From: Eubacterium sp. CAG:786
Lineage (GTDB): Bacteria; Bacillota; Clostridia; Oscillospirales; Ruminococcaceae
Direction of reading: 5' to 3'
DNA: 42,659 bases
NCBI GenBank assembly: GCA_000432175.1
Contig: HF989485.1
Coordinates: 4,994-47,652, forward strand
Part shown: positions 23,849 to 31,864 of the stretch, piece after piece
How the letters are laid out: every line of letters starts with the position of its first letter
Position numbering within the stretch: position 1 is the stretch's first letter
Translations under genes and position numbers: made by a program
The notes under the pieces: model-generated
What the model saw: the letters and a program-made list of their open reading frames with translations, nothing else
Told to the model about the DNA's origin: nothing
Databases searched by the model: none

Positions 23849-24635
23849 TCTTTCTCTCCATTTCGCGTACCTTTTCAAGCACTTCCTTTGAAAGCCGCTT
23901 GTATGTATCCGCGCCCTTTGAACTCTTGTCGTAGAAGATTATAGGCTCGCCGTGGCTCTGCGCCTCGGTTATTCTGACGTTACGCGGGATTTCCGTCTTG
24001 AATATCACGTCCGACGGGAACGTTCTCTTTATATCGCGCATGATCTCGTTACTTGCAAGAAGCCGTCTGTCCAGCATTGTGAACACGATACCCATCAGCT
24101 GCAGATCCTTGTTTGCGGCTCTCTTGACCTTTTTGACCGTCTGCATGAGCTGCGCAAGTCCCTCCAGCGCGAACGGTTCGCACACCATCGGCACGATGAT
24201 CCTGTCGCACGCCACCAGCGCGTTGACTGCAAGCACGCCAAGTGACGGCAGGCAATCCACGATGATAACATCATAATCGTCCCTGACCTGGAGTATCACC
24301 TTTCTCAGCTGGTAGTTACGCTGTTCCACGTCCGCGAGCTGCAGTTCTGCCTCTGAGAACATGCTTGTAGCCGGAATGATATCGACATTCTTATATCTTG
24401 TCTTGATGATACCCTCCTGTGGACGGGCCTCCCCCATGATTATCTCATAAATGGACACATCAAGCGTTTTTTTCTTGATGCCAAACCCGGTGGTGGAGTT
24501 CCCCTGTGGGTCAAAATCTATCAGCAGGACTTTCTTTCCAAGCGCGCCGAGACCGGCAGACACATTTATTGATGTTGTGCTCTTGCCGACGCCGCCTTTT
24601 TGATTTACAACGCCGATAACAACGCCCAAATTCAT
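23838..24635 (-). CDS. parA: Chromosome partitioning ATPase ParA (Soj)
   Basis: The 265-residue Walker-type ATPase works with ParB to move origins and, in Bacillus, regulates DnaA. The deviant Walker A NQKGGVGKSTTSINV is at residues about 11-25, with DFDPQGNST (switch I) and VIIVDCLPSLG (Walker B) following. ATG 24635 has AAGGGGGAG upstream. A promoter lies 53-81 bases before the start, and three parS-like sites lie between it and noc. Confidence 0.97.
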   Translation of the reverse strand: MNLGVVIGVVNQKGGVGKSTTSINVSAGLGALGKKVLLIDFDPQGNSTTGFGIKKKTLDVSIYEIIMGEARPQEGIIKTRYKNVDIIPATSMFSEAELQLADVEQRNYQLRKVILQVRDDYDVIIVDCLPSLGVLAVNALVACDRIIVPMVCEPFALEGLAQLMQTVKKVKRAANKDLQLMGIVFTMLDRRLLASNEIMRDIKRTFPSDVIFKTEIPRNVRITEAQSHGEPIIFYDKSSKGADTYKRLSKEVLEKVREMERKNEQ

Positions 24636-24687
24636 TCTCCCCCTTCATTTTTCTGCGGCAGAACGCCGTTTTTCATCTTACTTATAT

Positions 24688-24716
24688 ATTATACCATACT
24701 CTTTAACAAGAGTAAA
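24688..24716 (-). promoter_or_regulatory. Predicted promoter of parAB-serS
   Basis: On the minus strand TTTACT (24711-24716) and TATAAT (24688-24693) are 17 bases apart with ATGG before the -10. The parS-like site at 24734 lies 18 bases upstream of the -35, so ParB spreading could repress it. Confidence 0.65.
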
Positions 24717-24733
24717 GACCTTTTTATAAAAAA

Positions 24734-24749
24734 TGTTCCACATGGAGCA
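24734..24749. promoter_or_regulatory. parS-like site 1
   Basis: TGTTCCACATGGAGCA, close to the Firmicute parS consensus TGTTNCACGTGAAACA. First of three sites within 88 bases. Confidence 0.7.
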
Positions 24750-24770
24750 ATATTTCGACTTTTTCTCACG

Positions 24771-24786
24771 TGTTCCACGTAGAACA
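24771..24786. promoter_or_regulatory. parS-like site 2
   Basis: TGTTCCACGTAGAACA keeps the CACGT core of the consensus and differs in the right arm. Confidence 0.75.
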
Positions 24787-24805
24787 ATGGATAATTGTGT
24801 CGAAA

Positions 24806-24821
24806 TGTTCCATGTGGAACA
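24806..24821. promoter_or_regulatory. parS-like site 3
   Basis: TGTTCCATGTGGAACA is identical to the site at 28423-28438. It ends ten bases before the noc stop codon. Confidence 0.8.
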
Positions 24822-24830
24822 ATGTCGAAT

Positions 24831-25673
24831 TCAGATCTCTGCCGCAGAATGTATCTTTATCGTGTACTCGTAATATTCGCCCACACGGTTCATCGCAGTT
24901 TCGCAGTCGATGTTAGCCTCCTTCATGCTGCGGACTATCTTGTTGATGCTGTTTATGTAAAGCCGCGGCACCGGAAAATTGAATTTCTTCTTTGCATGTT
25001 TTGGCTCGTGTGCGGAAGCTTCCGGCTTCTTTTCGGGGATTATTCCGTGGAGAATTCCCTCTACCATGCTCTCGGTCTGTTCGATGTTCAGTTTGTTGAT
25101 TATCATGTTGCCCATGGCGTGAATTCGCAGCTTCTGGTCGTCGATCCTGATGAGTGCCCGGGCAGCGCGTTCGGTCACGTTCCCTTTTATGAGCAGATTT
25201 CGTTCAGCGTCGCTGAATTTCAGCAGACGCAGTTTGTTTGCTATCGTGGACTGCGCCTTTCCCAGCCGCGTTGCAGCTTCTTCCTGAGTGAGCCCGTAAT
25301 ATCGTATCAGCTTCTCGATTGCCAGCGCTTCCTCAAAGTAGCTCAAATCACGCCGCTGAATGTTCTCAATAAGCGCCAGCACCGCAGATTTTTCATCGTC
25401 CGCGTCGATAATTATGCACGGAACTTCTTCCAGACCGCACAGCTTAGCCGCGCGAAATCTGCGCTCCCCGCTGACTATCTCGTAATTCACACCGCAGCGC
25501 CGTACATTTATCGGCTGGAGAATTCCGTTTGCGGCAATGCTTTCAGAAAGTGCCGCAAGTTCCCCCTCGTCGAAATCAATTCTCGGCTGGGAACGGTTTG
25601 GTATCAGCAGCCCGACGTCTATCGCAACGACTTTCTGCAGAGTTTTTTCCTTGGATTTGAATATTCCGTTCAT
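24831..25673 (-). CDS. noc: Nucleoid occlusion protein Noc (ParB paralogue)
   Basis: The 280-residue ParB-family CTPase, in the position Noc holds in Bacillus (mnmG-rsmG-noc-parA-parB), blocks division over the nucleoid. IPNRSQPRIDF, GERRFRAAKLCGL (CTP-binding) and TQEEAATRLGKAQSTIANKLRLL (helix-turn-helix) are clear. The short basic N-terminus MNGIFKSKEKTLQKV could form the amphipathic membrane anchor known from Noc. A Lys/Pro/His-rich linker is near residue 220. No Noc-binding sequence was recognised nearby. The alternative is a second ParB reading the same parS sites. Confidence 0.88.
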   Translation of the reverse strand: MNGIFKSKEKTLQKVVAIDVGLLIPNRSQPRIDFDEGELAALSESIAANGILQPINVRRCGVNYEIVSGERRFRAAKLCGLEEVPCIIIDADDEKSAVLALIENIQRRDLSYFEEALAIEKLIRYYGLTQEEAATRLGKAQSTIANKLRLLKFSDAERNLLIKGNVTERAARALIRIDDQKLRIHAMGNMIINKLNIEQTESMVEGILHGIIPEKKPEASAHEPKHAKKKFNFPVPRLYINSINKIVRSMKEANIDCETAMNRVGEYYEYTIKIHSAAEI

Positions 25674-25714
25674 GGTAAACTTCCTTTCGCGTGATTTCCA
25701 TTTAGGTTAAGTCC

Positions 25715-25743
25715 ATTATACCATGCGCTGGAAACAATATCCA
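25715..25743 (-). promoter_or_regulatory. Predicted promoter of noc
   Basis: On the minus strand TATAAT (25715-25720) is preceded by ATGG (extended -10). A weak -35, TGGATA (25738-25743), lies 17 bases upstream. Confidence 0.5.
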
Positions 25744-25787
25744 CAATAAAATATCGCATTTCCCGACATTTTCATACTTGCCCCACT

Positions 25788-25815
25788 AAAAAAAGCCGCT
25801 TCAAAGCGGCTTTTT
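25788..25815. terminator. Bidirectional terminator overlapping the rsmG 3' end
   Basis: GCCGCT and AGCGGC pair around TCAA and are flanked by A7 and T5 runs. On the minus strand it overlaps the last four codons and stop of rsmG, so termination and the C-terminal residues share sequence. Confidence 0.8.
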
Positions 25816-26508
25816 AGAAATATTAGCGGAACTTCTGGGATATTGTGTCGGAGTCTGCGATATTTTATTTACCACCGCGAGCCTGCGTTTGTCGCCGTTG
25901 GGTATCTCGTAATCTGTCACCTGCGCGATCTCTCCACCCAGCTTCCTTACAGCTGCTGCGGCCGCGCGGATATCCTCATTGACGGATTTCAGTGCGATGA
26001 ATTTTCCCCCCACCTTAACGAACGGAACGCAGTATTCCGAAAGCACCGGCATTGCCGCAACAGCCCTTGCAGTCGCGAAATCAAAGCATTCGCGGCGCTT
26101 TCGTCCGAGTTCTTCGCTGCGCGCGTGAATTGTCTCAGCGGAAATTCCTACGAGTTCGCACGCCTTTTCAAGATAAACACATCGCTTGTTCAGGCTGTCG
26201 CATAGGGTGCCTTTCAGGTCGGGGCGCACGATAAGCAGCGGCAGCGCGGGAAATCCAGCACCCGTGCCCACGTCGATGAACGAACTTCCCTCCGGAATAT
26301 CAACCATAAAAAACGGAAGCACGCTGTCCACAAAATGCTTGTCCACCACCTCGGTGAATTCCGTTATGGAAGTGAGATTTACATTTTCGTTGTATTCCAC
26401 CATGAAATCGCACAGCCGGACGAGCTTTTCACTCATTTCATCGGTGATTTTAATGTCAGCCGCCTCAAAGCGGTCAATTGTGTACTGAATTCTCTGTGAA
26501 TTATCCAT
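25801..26508 (-). CDS. rsmG: 16S rRNA (guanine527-N7)-methyltransferase RsmG
   Basis: The 235-residue SAM methyltransferase (formerly GidB) modifies G527 of 16S rRNA. SFIDVGTGAGFPALPLLIVRP is the SAM motif, and the N-terminal helical bundle MDNSQRIQYTIDRFEA is typical. ATG 26508 has AGGGGAAC upstream and overlaps the mnmG stop by eight bases. Loss of this enzyme is known to give low-level streptomycin resistance. Confidence 0.95.
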   Translation of the reverse strand: MDNSQRIQYTIDRFEAADIKITDEMSEKLVRLCDFMVEYNENVNLTSITEFTEVVDKHFVDSVLPFFMVDIPEGSSFIDVGTGAGFPALPLLIVRPDLKGTLCDSLNKRCVYLEKACELVGISAETIHARSEELGRKRRECFDFATARAVAAMPVLSEYCVPFVKVGGKFIALKSVNEDIRAAAAAVRKLGGEIAQVTDYEIPNGDKRRLAVVNKISQTPTQYPRSSANISKKPL

Positions 26509-28387
26509 TCTGTTCCCCCTTTTCCAGCGAAGCAAGCCAGATGAGAAGCACCGAAACGTCCGCGGGGTTAACGCCGGAAATTCGTCCGGCCTGCCCTACG
26601 TTCAGCGGACGGAACTTGTTCAGTTTCTCCTGCGCCTCCAGCCGGAGTCCCTTTATCGACTTATAATCCACATCTGCGGGGAGTTTCTTTTCCTCCAGAC
26701 GGCGCATTTTTTCTATCTGTTCCTGCTGAATTTTAATGTAACCGGAGTATTTCAGCTCAATTTCAAGCTTGTTCACCAGCGAATATTTCAGCGCGGGACG
26801 CCCCGGGTCGAATTCCGCAAGGTCGGTGTATTCTATCTGCGGGCGCTTCAGCAGCTCTATCATGCGCACGCCTGCAGTGATTTCAGATGTACCCTTTTCG
26901 GTGAGGAGCCTGTTCACGGCATCGGACGGGTGAATCGTCACAGATTTTATGCGCTCAAGTTCCTGCTCGCATATTTTCTTTTCGTCCAGGAACTTCTGAA
27001 ATCTCTCATCGGAAACCAGCCCCACTTTATGCCCCACGGGCAGCAGTCTGTCTGCCGCGTTATCCTGCCGGAGAATCAGCCGGTACTCGCTGCGGGACGT
27101 CATCATGCGGTAAGGCTCAGAGCAGCCCTTTGTCACGAGGTCGTCCACCAGCGTGCCGATGTAGCTGGAAGCGCGGTCGAGTATCATCGGTTCCCTGCCC
27201 TGTATCTTCAGCGCTGCGTTTATTCCGGCGACGATTCCCTGCGCCGCGGCTTCCTCATAGCCGCTGGTGCAGTTGAACTGACCCGCGCCGTAAAGTCCGG
27301 AAATGCGCTTGAATTCCAGCGTTGGCAGGAGTTCCAGCGGGTCGCAGCAGTCGTACTCTATCGCGTAAGCCGGGCGCATTATTTCAACGTGCTCCAGTCC
27401 CTTTATCGTGCGCAGGAATTTCACCTGCACGTCCTCGGGCAGCGACGACGACATTCCCTGAAGATAGTACTCATCAGTGTCAAGCCCCATCGGCTCCACA
27501 AAAAGCTGGTGACGTTCCTTATCCTTAAAGCGCACTATCTTGTCCTCAATACTCGGGCAGTAACGCGGACCTATGCCCTCGATTCTGCCGGAATAAAGTG
27601 GCGAACGGTCGAGATTATCAAGAATGACTTTATGCGTTTCAGCGTTGGTGTAGGTCACGTAGCAATCCGCGATGTTCTTCATTTCGCGCTCATTGTCGAA
27701 CGAAAACGGCATTATCTGCTCGTCCCCGGACTGCACCTCCATTACCGAAAAATCAATGGAACGCTTATGCACCCGCGCGGGCGTGCCGGTCTTGAATCTG
27801 CGCATGGAAACTCCGAGCGCTTTCAGGCAGTCAGTAAGCCCGCTTGACGGAAGCAGGTTGTCCGGACCGGAACTATAACTCAGCTCACCGATGTGTATCT
27901 TACCATTGAGATAGGTTCCCGTGGTGATTATCGCAGCTTTCACCGGGTGAACTGCGCCAAGTTTCGTGCGCACTGCGGTGACTTTTCCGGCCGCCACGTC
28001 AACAGCGGTGACTTCCGCCTGCTTGATGAAGAGGTTCGGGGTGTTCTCCAGGGTCTGTTTCATGTAGGTGTGGTATTTCACACGGTCGCTCTGAACTCTC
28101 AGGCTGTGCACTGCGGGACCTTTGCCCCGGTTTAGTATGCGGGACTGTATAAATGTAGCGTCCGCTGCCTTTCCCATCTCGCCGCCAAGGGAATCTATCT
28201 CGCAGACTATCTGCCCCTTAGCCGAGCCGCCGATGCACGGATTGCAGGGCATATTCGCGATGCAGTCCAGCGAGAGCGTGAATATCGCGGTTTTAAGCCC
28301 CAGGCGCGCAGCCGCAAGAGCAGCTTCACAGCCGGCATGGCCCGCGCCGATCACCGCAACATCATATTCTTCAAGAGTATATGACAT
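26501..28387 (-). CDS. mnmG: tRNA uridine-5-carboxymethylaminomethyl modification enzyme MnmG
   Basis: The 628-residue FAD protein (GidA) works with MnmE to modify U34 of tRNAs. The FAD-binding VIGAGHAGCEAALAAARLG lies at residues about 11-29; CNPCIGGSAKGQIVCEIDSLGG is the conserved Cys-containing segment; GQFNCTSGYEEAAAQG follows, and the C-terminal helical domain ends INPADVSVLLIWLAS. ATG 28387 has AAAGGAA upstream. The usual neighbour mnmE is not in the window; gyrA stands in its place. A parS-like site lies in the leader. Confidence 0.97.
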   Translation of the reverse strand: MSYTLEEYDVAVIGAGHAGCEAALAAARLGLKTAIFTLSLDCIANMPCNPCIGGSAKGQIVCEIDSLGGEMGKAADATFIQSRILNRGKGPAVHSLRVQSDRVKYHTYMKQTLENTPNLFIKQAEVTAVDVAAGKVTAVRTKLGAVHPVKAAIITTGTYLNGKIHIGELSYSSGPDNLLPSSGLTDCLKALGVSMRRFKTGTPARVHKRSIDFSVMEVQSGDEQIMPFSFDNEREMKNIADCYVTYTNAETHKVILDNLDRSPLYSGRIEGIGPRYCPSIEDKIVRFKDKERHQLFVEPMGLDTDEYYLQGMSSSLPEDVQVKFLRTIKGLEHVEIMRPAYAIEYDCCDPLELLPTLEFKRISGLYGAGQFNCTSGYEEAAAQGIVAGINAALKIQGREPMILDRASSYIGTLVDDLVTKGCSEPYRMMTSRSEYRLILRQDNAADRLLPVGHKVGLVSDERFQKFLDEKKICEQELERIKSVTIHPSDAVNRLLTEKGTSEITAGVRMIELLKRPQIEYTDLAEFDPGRPALKYSLVNKLEIELKYSGYIKIQQEQIEKMRRLEEKKLPADVDYKSIKGLRLEAQEKLNKFRPLNVGQAGRISGVNPADVSVLLIWLASLEKGEQNG

Positions 28388-28422
28388 GTTCTGTTCCTTT
28401 CAGTTGTAATTGTTCGACATAA

Positions 28423-28438
28423 TGTTCCATGTGGAACA
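28423..28438. promoter_or_regulatory. parS-like site 4
   Basis: TGTTCCATGTGGAACA, the same 16-mer as site 3, lies between mnmG and the gyrA terminator. Confidence 0.8.
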
Positions 28439-28442
28439 TTCA

Positions 28443-28479
28443 AAAATTCGCCCGGATCACATAATTCGGGCGAATTTTA
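28443..28479 (-). terminator. Rho-independent terminator of gyrA
   Basis: AAAATTCGCCCG and CGGGCGAATTTT form a 12-bp stem with a T-run on the minus-strand 3' side, 11 bases after the gyrA stop. Confidence 0.85.
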
Positions 28480-28489
28480 TCAGCTTGAT

Positions 28490-31129
28490 TTATTCTTCTG
28501 TCTTGTTGTCGGAGTTCTCTGCACTCTCATTATCAGAGGTATCCTCGTCGTCCGGGGTTACATCCGGCTCAACGACCTCTGCAGCGTCCTCGCTGAGAGA
28601 AGCCTGTATCTCCTCGTCGGAGACATTTTCTATCTCCTCGGTGTTCTCGCTGTCGTCATGCGCAGTTCTCGTGAACGAAGCAACTCTGCTTTCGTCGGAA
28701 AGGCGCATTACACGCACGCCGGTAGCAGACCTGCCCATAACTCTCATATCGTTCGCGCGGAAGCGGATTATTACGCCGTCCGTGCTGATGAGGATAACGT
28801 CATCGTCCGGACCCAGCGTGCGAATTCCGCATACATAGCCCTTTTCGTCGCTGACCTTGTAGTTCTTCATGCCGAAACCGCCGCGCTTCTGCAGACGGTA
28901 GCTGGAAACCGCGCACCTTCTGCCCATACCCATATCGGTGACGGTGAGAATAGTCGCGTTATCGTCAAATACCTTGGTCGCGCCGACAACGTAATCATTA
29001 TCGCGCAGCTTGATTGCCTTTACGCCGCGTGCCTGTCTGCTGAGCGGACGGCAGTCGTTCTCGTCAAAGCAGATAGCAGAGCCGTTTCTTGTAGCTGTGA
29101 GAATTCTGCAGTCGCCCTCGGTGAGGAATGCAGACGCAATCTCGTCGCCCTCTGCGAGGGTTATCGCGCGCAGTCCCTTCTTACGGACGTTCTTGTATTC
29201 AGAAAGATTCGTGCGCTTTACAGTGCCGTTCTTTGTCACGCAGATGAAGTACTTGTTGTCCGCGAAATCGTGGGTAGTCATCATCGCAGCCACTCTCTCG
29301 CCCTCGTTCAGCTGGAGGAGGTTTACGATATTCATGCCGCGCGCCTGCTTGCTTCCCTCGGGAATTTCGTAGCACTTCATGCGGTACATATTGCCCTGGT
29401 TGGTGATGAACAGAATATTCTCGTGGCTGGACGAGATGAACATGTTCTCAACGAAATCCTCGTCCCTCTGCTTCATGCCGGAAACGCCCTTGCCGCCGCG
29501 CTTCTGGATATTGTAGAGTTCAACGGGCTGGCGCTTGATGTAGCCGATGTTGGTGTAGGTGACAACGCAGTCCTCTTCGGGGATAAGGTCCTCAATATCG
29601 ACTTCACCGCTGACGGGTTCGATTTTAGTGCGTCTTGCGTCGTTGTACTTCTTCTTGATAGCGGAAAGCTCATCGCCGATAACGCGCAGAAGCTTGTTGT
29701 GGTCTGCGAGGATTTCCCGCATTTCCTGTATCATAGCGCGCTTTTCCTGCAGCTCGTCGATAACCTTGGATTTCTCCATGCCGGTGAGTGCGCCGAGTCT
29801 CATCTGCACGATGGCGTCTGCCTGCGCTTCCGTCAGGGAATAGGTACCCTTGTCAAAGAAGCCGGTAGAAGAAACGTCGATATCCTTAAAGCGCTCTATC
29901 AGGCGCTCCTTGCCCTCCTGAATGGTGCTGCTGGCGCGGAGTATCGCAATGACCTCGTCGATGAAATCGATAGCGATGAGGAAGCCCTCGAGGATATGCG
30001 CCCTTTCAAGAGCCTTTTCAAGGTCGAATTTGGTGCGGCGCGTGATAACGTCCACCTGGAAATCAAGGTAATACTCCAGGCACTCTTTCAGCGTGAGTAT
30101 CTTAGGCTGGCCGTTTACAAGAGCCAGCATGATAACGCCGACGGTATCCTGCAGCTGTGTGAATGAATACAGCTTGTTGAGCACGACATTCGCGTTTGCG
30201 TCGCGCTTAAGCTCGATAACGATGCGCATACCGTTGCGGTCGGACTCATCGCGCACCACGCTTATGCCCTCGATGCGCTTGTCGCGTACAAGGTCGCCGA
30301 TGCTCATAAGCAGGCGCGCCTTGTTTACCATGTAGGGAATCTCGTCGATGATTATGCGGGTGTGGTTGTTTTCCTCAACGATATTTGCGCGGCCGCGGAG
30401 GATTATCTTTCCGCGACCGGTGTAATAAGCGGAGCGAATGCCGCTGTAGCCCATGATTATGCCGCCCGTCGGGAAATCTGGACCCTGTATCTGGGTCATG
30501 AGCTCCTCAATGGTGACGTCGGGGTTGTCAATCATCAGCATGAGCGCGTCGATTACTTCACCGAGGTTGTGCGGGGGAATATTCGTCGCCATACCTACCG
30601 CGATACCGTTACTGCCGTTTACCAGCAGGTTCGGGAAGCGCGACGGGAGCACGACAGGCTCCTGCAGCTTGTCATCGTAGTTGGTGGTGAAATCAACGAC
30701 TTTCTTGTTGATATCCTGCACCATTTCGTTGGAGATTTTCGCGAGCCTTGCCTCTGTATAACGGTAAGCCGCTGCGGGGTCGCCGTCCACTGAGCCGAAG
30801 TTGCCGTGACCGTCGATAAGTGGGTATCTCAGCGAGAAGTCCTGCGCCAGGCGCACCAACGCGTCGTAAACGGAAGCGTCGCCGTGGGGGTGATACTTAC
30901 CGAGAACCTCGCCGACGGTATAGGCGCATTTTCTGAACGGCTTGTCCGCGGTATTGCCCGCGTCGTTCATGGTGTAGATTATACGGCGATGTACCGGCTT
31001 GAGTCCGTCTCTGACGTCCGGCAGCGCTCTCGCGGTGATAACTGACATCGAGTAGGTGATGAAAGAGGTTTTCATCGTTTTCTCAAGGTCAACATTCAGT
31101 AGCTTTTCCAAGCTGAAATCAATATCCAT
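28490..31129 (-). CDS. gyrA: DNA gyrase subunit A
   Basis: Breakage-reunion subunit of gyrase; 879 residues. The catalytic tyrosine is Y124 in AAYRYTEAR. The GyrA-box QKRGGKG in the C-terminal domain (about residue 565) identifies gyrase rather than ParC. The C-terminus is a roughly 50-residue acidic tail (Asp/Glu/Ser/Asn-rich). In the quinolone-resistance region the sequence is HPHGDASVYD: the Escherichia Ser83 position is Ala85 here, as in mycobacteria. ATG 31129 begins MDIDFSLEKLL. It is cotranscribed with gyrB and the YcxB-like gene. Confidence 0.97.
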   Translation of the reverse strand: MDIDFSLEKLLNVDLEKTMKTSFITYSMSVITARALPDVRDGLKPVHRRIIYTMNDAGNTADKPFRKCAYTVGEVLGKYHPHGDASVYDALVRLAQDFSLRYPLIDGHGNFGSVDGDPAAAYRYTEARLAKISNEMVQDINKKVVDFTTNYDDKLQEPVVLPSRFPNLLVNGSNGIAVGMATNIPPHNLGEVIDALMLMIDNPDVTIEELMTQIQGPDFPTGGIIMGYSGIRSAYYTGRGKIILRGRANIVEENNHTRIIIDEIPYMVNKARLLMSIGDLVRDKRIEGISVVRDESDRNGMRIVIELKRDANANVVLNKLYSFTQLQDTVGVIMLALVNGQPKILTLKECLEYYLDFQVDVITRRTKFDLEKALERAHILEGFLIAIDFIDEVIAILRASSTIQEGKERLIERFKDIDVSSTGFFDKGTYSLTEAQADAIVQMRLGALTGMEKSKVIDELQEKRAMIQEMREILADHNKLLRVIGDELSAIKKKYNDARRTKIEPVSGEVDIEDLIPEEDCVVTYTNIGYIKRQPVELYNIQKRGGKGVSGMKQRDEDFVENMFISSSHENILFITNQGNMYRMKCYEIPEGSKQARGMNIVNLLQLNEGERVAAMMTTHDFADNKYFICVTKNGTVKRTNLSEYKNVRKKGLRAITLAEGDEIASAFLTEGDCRILTATRNGSAICFDENDCRPLSRQARGVKAIKLRDNDYVVGATKVFDDNATILTVTDMGMGRRCAVSSYRLQKRGGFGMKNYKVSDEKGYVCGIRTLGPDDDVILISTDGVIIRFRANDMRVMGRSATGVRVMRLSDESRVASFTRTAHDDSENTEEIENVSDEEIQASLSEDAAEVVEPDVTPDDEDTSDNESAENSDNKTEE

Positions 31130-31155
31130 TTTTCCTCCAAATCAGGTCCCTGTGA

Positions 31156-31761
31156 TCAGTTCCCGGACAGTCTTTCAGAAAGATAATCCCTGACGGCGCT
31201 CTCCTGATCCACAGAAAGGCACCTCTTCGGGAAGCAGTATATCTGCTGTCTGTTCCATATCAGCATCAGCGACTCGTCATTCTCGACGAATTCAAGCAGG
31301 TCTGCGCCAAGAACGAACGTTGTCTTGAGCGGTGATATTATCTCATCGTCCGCTTCCTCGTCAATTTTCACATGTACTTCGTTCTCTTTGGGCTTGACTA
31401 TCGTTTCTATCTCTATCCTGTCCTCATAGAACGCCGCCTGATAATCCTCGGGGTTCATGTCGCTGAGTGCTTCCAGCGTCTTTTTGCGTGCGCGCTTTCT
31501 GTCGGTAAGGCTGTAGGCAAGTCCCATCAGGCAGAACATCAGCGCCGCATACGCAAAGAAAGACTCCGGGTTCATGATTATCGCAACAAGGACAGCCACC
31601 GTCAGCAGCGAATACGCCACAATGGTGAATATGTTTCTCTTGCTCTTGAACCGGGTCTGGAAAGCCTTCATTGCCCCGTCTATCTCATCAAGGGTATTGT
31701 CGTAGCTGAATTTTATTATCGGCTCGTCGTTCTTCACCGTTTCTTCATTCAGCCCGTTCAT
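31156..31761 (-). CDS. YcxB-like membrane protein between gyrB and gyrA
   Basis: The 201-residue protein has two adjacent transmembrane helices (about 45-90: NIFTIVAYSLLTVAVLVAII and AALMFCLMGLAYSL). A soluble C-terminal part carries the YcxB-type pattern (YEDRIEIET, FVLGADLLEFVENDESLMLIW, FPKRCLS). ATG 31761 is chosen because GGTGGGG lies just upstream; a TTG at 31827 is a weaker alternative. The gene is inserted in the gyrB-gyrA operon with a 26-base gap to gyrA. Function is unknown. Confidence 0.8.
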   Translation of the reverse strand: MNGLNEETVKNDEPIIKFSYDNTLDEIDGAMKAFQTRFKSKRNIFTIVAYSLLTVAVLVAIIMNPESFFAYAALMFCLMGLAYSLTDRKRARKKTLEALSDMNPEDYQAAFYEDRIEIETIVKPKENEVHVKIDEEADDEIISPLKTTFVLGADLLEFVENDESLMLIWNRQQIYCFPKRCLSVDQESAVRDYLSERLSGN

Positions 31762-31864
31762 TTCCCCACCGTTAAGGTCCGGTAAAAGTCCGTTAGAAAT
31801 ACAGATCACTTCCCTCTGAACACACAATATTTGTTATATATTTTACATTTTATACTCTCTGTAA

